Assembly: GCA_019916065.1 (NCBI GenBank)
Contig: CM034241.1
Coordinates: 25,228,340 to 25,292,339, forward strand
DNA length: 64,000 bases
Origin: Vitellaria paradoxa
Taxonomy: Eukaryota > Streptophyta > Magnoliopsida > Ericales > Sapotaceae
Direction of reading: 5' to 3'
Shown here piece after piece: positions 59,131-64,000 of the stretch. The position numbers and the translations under genes were made by a program. The notes beneath the pieces were generated by a model. The model worked only from the letters and a program-made list of their open reading frames with translations, searched no databases and was not told where the DNA came from. Position 1 is the stretch's first letter; every line of letters begins with the position of its first letter.

Positions 59131-62100
59131 TCATTGGTTATGCAAGTCAATCGTATCCCCTTCAACAGTCTCTCTAACCCAGTTGACATCCTCATCATGT
59201 TGAAATATTACATTTTGGTCAAGAACTTGCTGGGCAAATGCGTCAATATCTGGCTCATCACATTCAATTTGATACACCCTTCTTCTTGACATTTTAACTG
59301 CAACTTCCCAGTTAGGATCTATTAGATCTTTAACATAGTAAACTTGCTCAGCTTGCGAGGCCAATATGTAAGGCTCACTACTTATTCGCTCACCTCGATA
59401 TAACAAATTGTTAAAATTTACCAACGTAAATTGGTACTTATCAACTTTAGTCCCCCGAATTGGATCCACCCAATCACACTTGAATAACAAAAACTTTAAC
59501 CCGTGATTATATATAACTTCAACAATATCTTTTAATTGGCCATAGTAATAACCAGCATCGACAGAAGGACAACCGAGACCACTATTTTGTGTTGCTCGTT
59601 TCGCATCTACTTCCTTGACGCGAAATCGGAACCCGTTAACGTCACAAGTTGTGTAACGTCGTGCCGTTACAAACGGACCATCAGCTAGTTGGTTCATTTC
59701 ATTGGTCAGAGTATTTGCTCTTATTTGTCGTAAATTGTACACCTATGCAATTCATATAATCGTTCAATAAAACTGCGTTAAACTAAAATAATAGGAACAA
59801 ATTGAAGCACATAAACTCATACTTATACATACATAATTCTTAAACCAATCGTGAAATGATTGAAAATGGGACTGCCGAATTTGATTATCTGTAGCGCGAG
59901 GCATGTCCCGTTTGAGCTCATCAATGTGTGTCCTACAATACAGAACAGCACATGTTAATGACAAGCATGATTATTTAGATAGAACACGAACAAGTTAAAT
60001 ACATGAATGAGTGTTCACTTACTGAACCAATGGTACAACTGATGGAGTGTTGAACAATACATATCGATTAGCTTGAATCCATTCGATGTTATCTAGATCA
60101 AATGGTGTGCCCTCTCCAATAGGACCATCATTAATCCGTGAGGGCCTATCTAGTTTGGTTTCAACATCATTAAGATATGCAGCACAAAAATTGGTGCACT
60201 CTTCCATCAAATAACCCTTGGCTATCGATGCCTCTGGACGAGCTCTGTTACGCACATACCTCTTCAATGTATTCATGTATCTCTCAATCGGATACATCCA
60301 CCTGAATTGGACAGGGCCACCAAGCAAGGCTTCACCCGTTAAATGTATGGTTAAATGGACCATTACATCAAAGAATGACGGTGGAAAGAGTTTCTCCAGA
60401 TGACACAGTGTTAGCACAATCCTATCCTGCAGACTTTTCAAATCATTTGTGCGATAAACTCTTGAACACAGTTGTCTGAAGAAGTTACTAAGCTCAATCA
60501 ATGGCTCAACAACATTTTTAGGTAAACAATTTCGAATTGAAATAGGAATTAACTGTTGAATCAGAATATGATTGTCATGACTCTTCAAACCTTGTAAAGT
60601 CCTTTCCTTTATATTCACACGCTTAGATATATTGGAGCAATAGCCGTCAGGCACTTTGACTCCCTTCAAAATGGAGAGGAATGCCTCTTTCTCCTCTTTA
60701 CTCATCATGTATTGTGCAGGAGGCATGTATGCCTTATTAGACTCTCTCAACTGTAAGTGCAGTGATTTTCTCAAGCCCATTTCCTGCAAATCACGGCGAG
60801 CATTGGCACTGTCTTTGGACTTTCCCTTGACACCTAGAATGGTCCATAGTATATTATCACATACATTTTTCTCAATGTGCATAACATCTAAGTTGTGCCT
60901 CAGTAAGTTGTCTTTCCAGTACGGTAACTCGTAGAAAATACTTTTCTTCTTCCAATTATGACTGCGCTTTCTGTTTACACCAGGAATAGAAGGTAGTGGA
61001 GGGGCTAATAGATCTTGGAAATCATATACTGTGCGTATTTGCTCCTCCTCGAGTTGTGATAACAAATCAACCCCAGTCATTATCTGTGGTGCTGGACCAT
61101 ATTCCCGAGTGCCATCAAATGACACTTTGTCCCTTCTGAACCTATGCAATGGGGGTAGAAAACGTCTATGACCTGTGTAGGCCCATTTTTTACCATGCTT
61201 TAACCAAGTTGACTTTTTACTCTTGTTGCAACAAGGACATGCAAATTCTCCCTTTGTGCTCTAACCTGACAAATTCGCATACGCAGGGAAGTCGTTGATT
61301 GTCCATAATAATGCAGCGCGAAGTTTGAACATTTCATTTCCTTTAGAGTCAAATGTCATCACACCTTCGACCCATAATTCATTCAACTCGTCAATCAAAG
61401 GCTGCATGTACACGTCAATCTTATCCCCAGGGCCTTTGGGTCCGTCAATAAGAGTGGATAAGATCAAGAAAGGTTGCTTCATACATAACCAGGGGGGCAG
61501 ATTGTATGGAATCAACACCACTGGCCACGTACTATGATTTGCCCCAATCATGGATCTGAATGGGCTAAAACCATCTGCAGCCAAGCCAAGCCGCACATTA
61601 CGACCATCTAAGGCAAAATCAGGGTGCCTCTTGTCAAAGTCCTTCGATGCTGGGGAGTCTGCTGGGTGGGTTAACTTATCGTCTTCCTTACTATTCTCCG
61701 CATGCCATCTCATCAGTTTAGAAACTTTAGACGACATGAAAAGTCTCTTTAGTCTTGCCTTAAGTGGAAAATATCGCATTTGCTTTGCAGCGATAAGTTT
61801 CTCACGATTCACAACCCTCATCGAATTACTCGGACGATTCTGACCGACCCCATCATCCTTCCACCTTGAAGTTTTACACACAATGCATGTGTCGAGGTGG
61901 GCATTCTCATTTCTAAACAACATACAATTGTTTGGGCATGCATCTAAAGTCTCATATGTGAAGCCTAAGTTTTCAGTTAATTTGCGAGCATGGTAGTAGG
62001 ACTCAACCAGCTTTGCACCGAATGGGAGCACTCTGTGTAATAGCTGGAGTAGCATGTCAAACGACGTGTCTGTCCACTGGTTCAAAGTCTTCAAGTGTAA

Positions 62101-62589
62101 CAATTCCACGATAAAAGACAGTTTACTGAAATTCGTACAACCAGGATACAATTCTGTCTGTGCATCATCAAGAATCTCAAAATATCTCTGCGCTTCTTCA
62201 TCTGCACCTGAGCGAGGATTACTCTCACCTGCCCCATCAACCTCACAGGTAGTGTCTTCGGGTGCTAACCCGCACGCGATATCATTTAACATCGCGATCA
62301 TCGGATCAACTATCGTGATATCGACCTCCATGTCAAGTCTTTCCTCTCGACGACAAGAAACATACTCTTCCCCATGTCTAATCCAATTCTTGTAATTCTT
62401 CAAAAACCCATTCAGAATCAAATGCTGCCGCACAATATCTCGTGTGTAGTAATAACGGTTCGCACATTTTCTACAAGGACAACTGATATACTCGCTATCA
62501 AATCCATTGGTGAAGGCAATGAACTGCTTAATCCCCTCCACATATTCCCTAGACGTTCTATTCGGCAAATCAATCCAACTCTTATCCAT
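59131..62589 (-). pseudogene. CACTA family 1 transposase (TNP2-like), single nonsense codon
   Basis: Exons 62,589-60,023, 59,932-59,833 and 59,742-59,131 join in phase to about 1,092 codons, the usual size for plant TNP2-like transposases. It starts MDKSWIDLPNRTSREYVEGI (Transpos_assoc, with CPCRKC and HGEEYV). Next come CPNNC...CIVCKTSRWK, YNLPPWLCMKQPF and WTINDFPAYANLSG. Then a TAG at 61,261-61,263 (codon 443) replaces what should be TGG, since STKGEFACPCC follows in frame. Transposase_21 continues with LDVMHIEKNVCDNIL. DUF4218 (RWMYPIERYMNTLKRYV) and DUF4216 (LLFKCDWVDPIRGTKVD, PYILASQAEQVYYV) close it. The enzyme would act in the nucleus on CACTA termini. Apart from the TAG I see no frameshift, so the lesion is young. 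Confidence 0.85.
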
Positions 62590-62770
62590 ATCGCTAAGTA
62601 TTTCTGTGAAAGTCTAATATGAGCAAATATAATTAGCGTAAGAAATCGTGCATCATGTAATTTACCTAGCCTTAAACTTCAAACTTTTCACTACAAGGTG
62701 GTTGGTCCTATCCCATTCGAGAATGCACGATCCATCTTATATCCTCAATAACTCAAATGCTTTCTCCTCT

Positions 62771-62895
62771 TGTTAGACAAAATTTCGGCAGCATGCCTGC
62801 GTGGTTCTCCAAGTACACAACATAGAAACGACATAATTCGTATCTATGTATGCACCCGGAGAACAACAAGACATGAACCGAAACTTTATCTAACA
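62771..62895. repeat. Inverted repeat in the CACTA 5' leader
   Basis: TGTTAGACAAAATTTCGGCA...GTGGTTCTCC (62,771-62,810) is nearly the reverse complement of GGAGAACAAC...CGAAACTTTATCTAACA (62,858-62,895). The arms are about 40 bp with a 47-bp loop. It lies 180 bp upstream of the transposase ATG. The following TCCCAAACTGTTCAAACTGG (about 62,931) is itself partly palindromic. I associate similar AAATTTCGGCAG inverted motifs with the 5' side of plant CACTA elements. Confidence 0.6.
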
Positions 62896-63045
62896 TTGGA
62901 CTTGCATGAGTTGTTGAGGGATCATTGCATTCCCAAACTGTTCAAACTGGACAATTCAAGAACCGTGTACATCAATCTCCGTTTGTGCATCGCAAGAACA
63001 ACGAATCTAGCCATAGGACTAATCCGTTGCATCGAGGACGACTAA

Positions 63046-64000
63046 ATGGGTGTTGTACACAATTCTCAAACGGGTCTAGGTTTCACTAATGTATACAAAT
63101 GAATAAAAGTTACAGCGAAAAATTCACAAACAATGAAATCTTCAAATATAAAAGTATCTAAAACTGTTGTAATATAAAAATATCTAAAACTGTTGTAAGC
63201 TACCATTAATAAACCTAAAATTTATCCCTTGATCAAACCAATATCGCAAATTAATTAAAACCCAGAAAATGGATTAGTTACAAGCCACAAAGTGAATCAG
63301 TTTGTCATAGCTCAAAAACTAACAACTACCCAAATTAGAAAATCAAACAATTAACAAAATTTAACAATTAATTAATCAATGCTGATAAGCGCATTGTTCA
63401 TTACTTTATTGCCCTTTTATTTAGTACGTTTGGCATGTTGAATGTCTTACTATACTCCCTTATATCCATTATTATGCATAAGACATTCTTTGCAGAATTA
63501 TTATTAAAAGATGCTTCAAAGTGGAAATTTCCAGCAACTTCTCTAATTGACCCCCTGGGATGTCTTTATGTTTTTGATATAGATGGAGAACTCGGATCTA
63601 AGCATGGTCTTCAAAGAATATTTAGAGGACATCTCAAGATTTTCAGAGAACCCTAATTCGTAGCAATCCAAGTCCATTTGGGCCACCAAACATTTATTCG
63701 AAGTCATACACGTTCTACAGGTTTTGCAGCTCGACCAATGGAACTTTACAGGGACATATTGGAAGCTTCCGAAATCCAATGAGATGATTCAAAAGCCCAT
63801 ATTCAAGCCAACATCTTGGGTTACAATTCTTATGAGGAAGTCGAGACCCAAAAGTTCTGTTTTGAGAGGCTAAAGAAGCTATCAATAGCCACGGAATCTA
63901 TTCCGGCCCAGTCTGACTATCTCTCGGTTTTTAGGCCATAACTTGAGTTATGGGTCTTTGTTTTGATTGAGGCCAGATCCTTTTGAAAGCTAACAAGTAG
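63046..64000. other. Unassigned right-edge sequence
   Basis: A tandem word TATAAAAATATCTAAAACTGTTGTAA occurs at about 63,150-63,200. From 63,370 the sequence becomes less AT-rich, and open stretches (MHKTFFAELLLKDASKWKF and, on the minus strand, MDFGSFQYVPVKFHWSSCK) match no family I know. The text at the end (GCCATAACTTGAGTTATGGG) is of a kind seen in plant retroelement internal regions. Element identity is undetermined. Confidence 0.3.

Larger units (their letters stand above)
55599..64000 (-). mobile_element. CACTA family 1 element, near-intact, right end outside the window
   Basis: The left boundary CACTAGTAGAAAAAAGTG at 55,599 interrupts the gypsy integrase. Inward come subterminal repeats, a three-copy minisatellite, the accessory gene (57,035-59,013), the transposase gene (59,131-62,589) and 5' leader sequence with inverted repeats at 62.8-62.9 kb. 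Coding is on the minus strand, so 55,599 is the element's 3' end. No second terminus with TAGCGACC repeats is seen before 64,000. How much of the last kilobase belongs to it is unknown. Confidence 0.8.

Noticed and set aside
61295..62622. Plus-strand open stretches of 80-113 codons
   Set aside because: They are opposite the transposase and follow its codon structure; no independent support.
62770..63045. 91-codon plus-strand frame upstream of the transposase
   Set aside because: It runs across an inverted repeat and matches no family; an arginine-rich chance frame is more likely.

Overview
The window looks like repeat-dense nuclear DNA of a flowering plant, probably a eudicot. It is very AT-rich and its introns have plant-type GT/AG borders. 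Almost every coding signature belongs to a plant transposable-element family: SIRE-like Ty1/copia, Tekay-like and Reina-like Ty3/gypsy, CACTA (En/Spm), Mutator-like and Tourist-like MITEs, and a Helitron. There is no rRNA, tRNA, CRISPR or bacterial-type operon. I cannot name the species.

Layout. 1-4.8 kb: decayed minus-strand SIRE-like copia pol, followed downstream on the same strand by a Transposase_32-like reading frame. 5.2-6.55 kb: 3' fragment of CACTA family 1. 7.5-10.0 kb: 2.5-kb LTR. 10.0-23.9 kb: a long family-2 CACTA carrying exons of an RNR1-like ribonuclease II gene, a broken transposase, a second gene interrupted by a 2.6-kb solo LTR, and a triplicated DUF8039-like exon block. 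23.9-31.9 kb: decayed minus-strand Tekay-like gypsy with tRNA-Met primer site and 5' LTR; a 1.4-kb foldback element splits its chromodomain end. 31.9-35.7 kb: tandem duplications, a TTCGAAC-rich patch and a Mutator-like element. 35.8-40.4 kb: a Mutator-like element with perfect 9-bp duplications; inside it is a CACTA element, which contains an LTR piece and a ten-copy minisatellite.

40.5-42.3 kb holds the only good candidate for a host gene: a four-exon gene for a small protein of about 121 residues with an MBD-like N-terminus. 42.3-52.2 kb is AT-rich, with a Helitron and several MITEs. 52.3-55.6 kb is a plus-strand Reina-like gypsy gag-pol, cut at the integrase catalytic core by a family-1 CACTA element. 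That CACTA starts at 55,599 and probably runs past the right edge. It keeps a complete seven-exon accessory gene, and its transposase gene has only one visible nonsense codon.

How the parts relate: this is layered insertion. Nesting gives relative ages: gypsy before CACTA at 55,599; Mutator-like before CACTA before LTR at 36-40 kb; CACTA before solo LTR at 18 kb; gypsy before foldback element at 24 kb. In CACTA elements of this type the transposase acts on the termini, and the accessory protein probably binds the subterminal repeats. The near-intact copy at 55.6 kb could be the source of activity for the non-coding copies at 5-6.5 and 36-40 kb, which share its termini.
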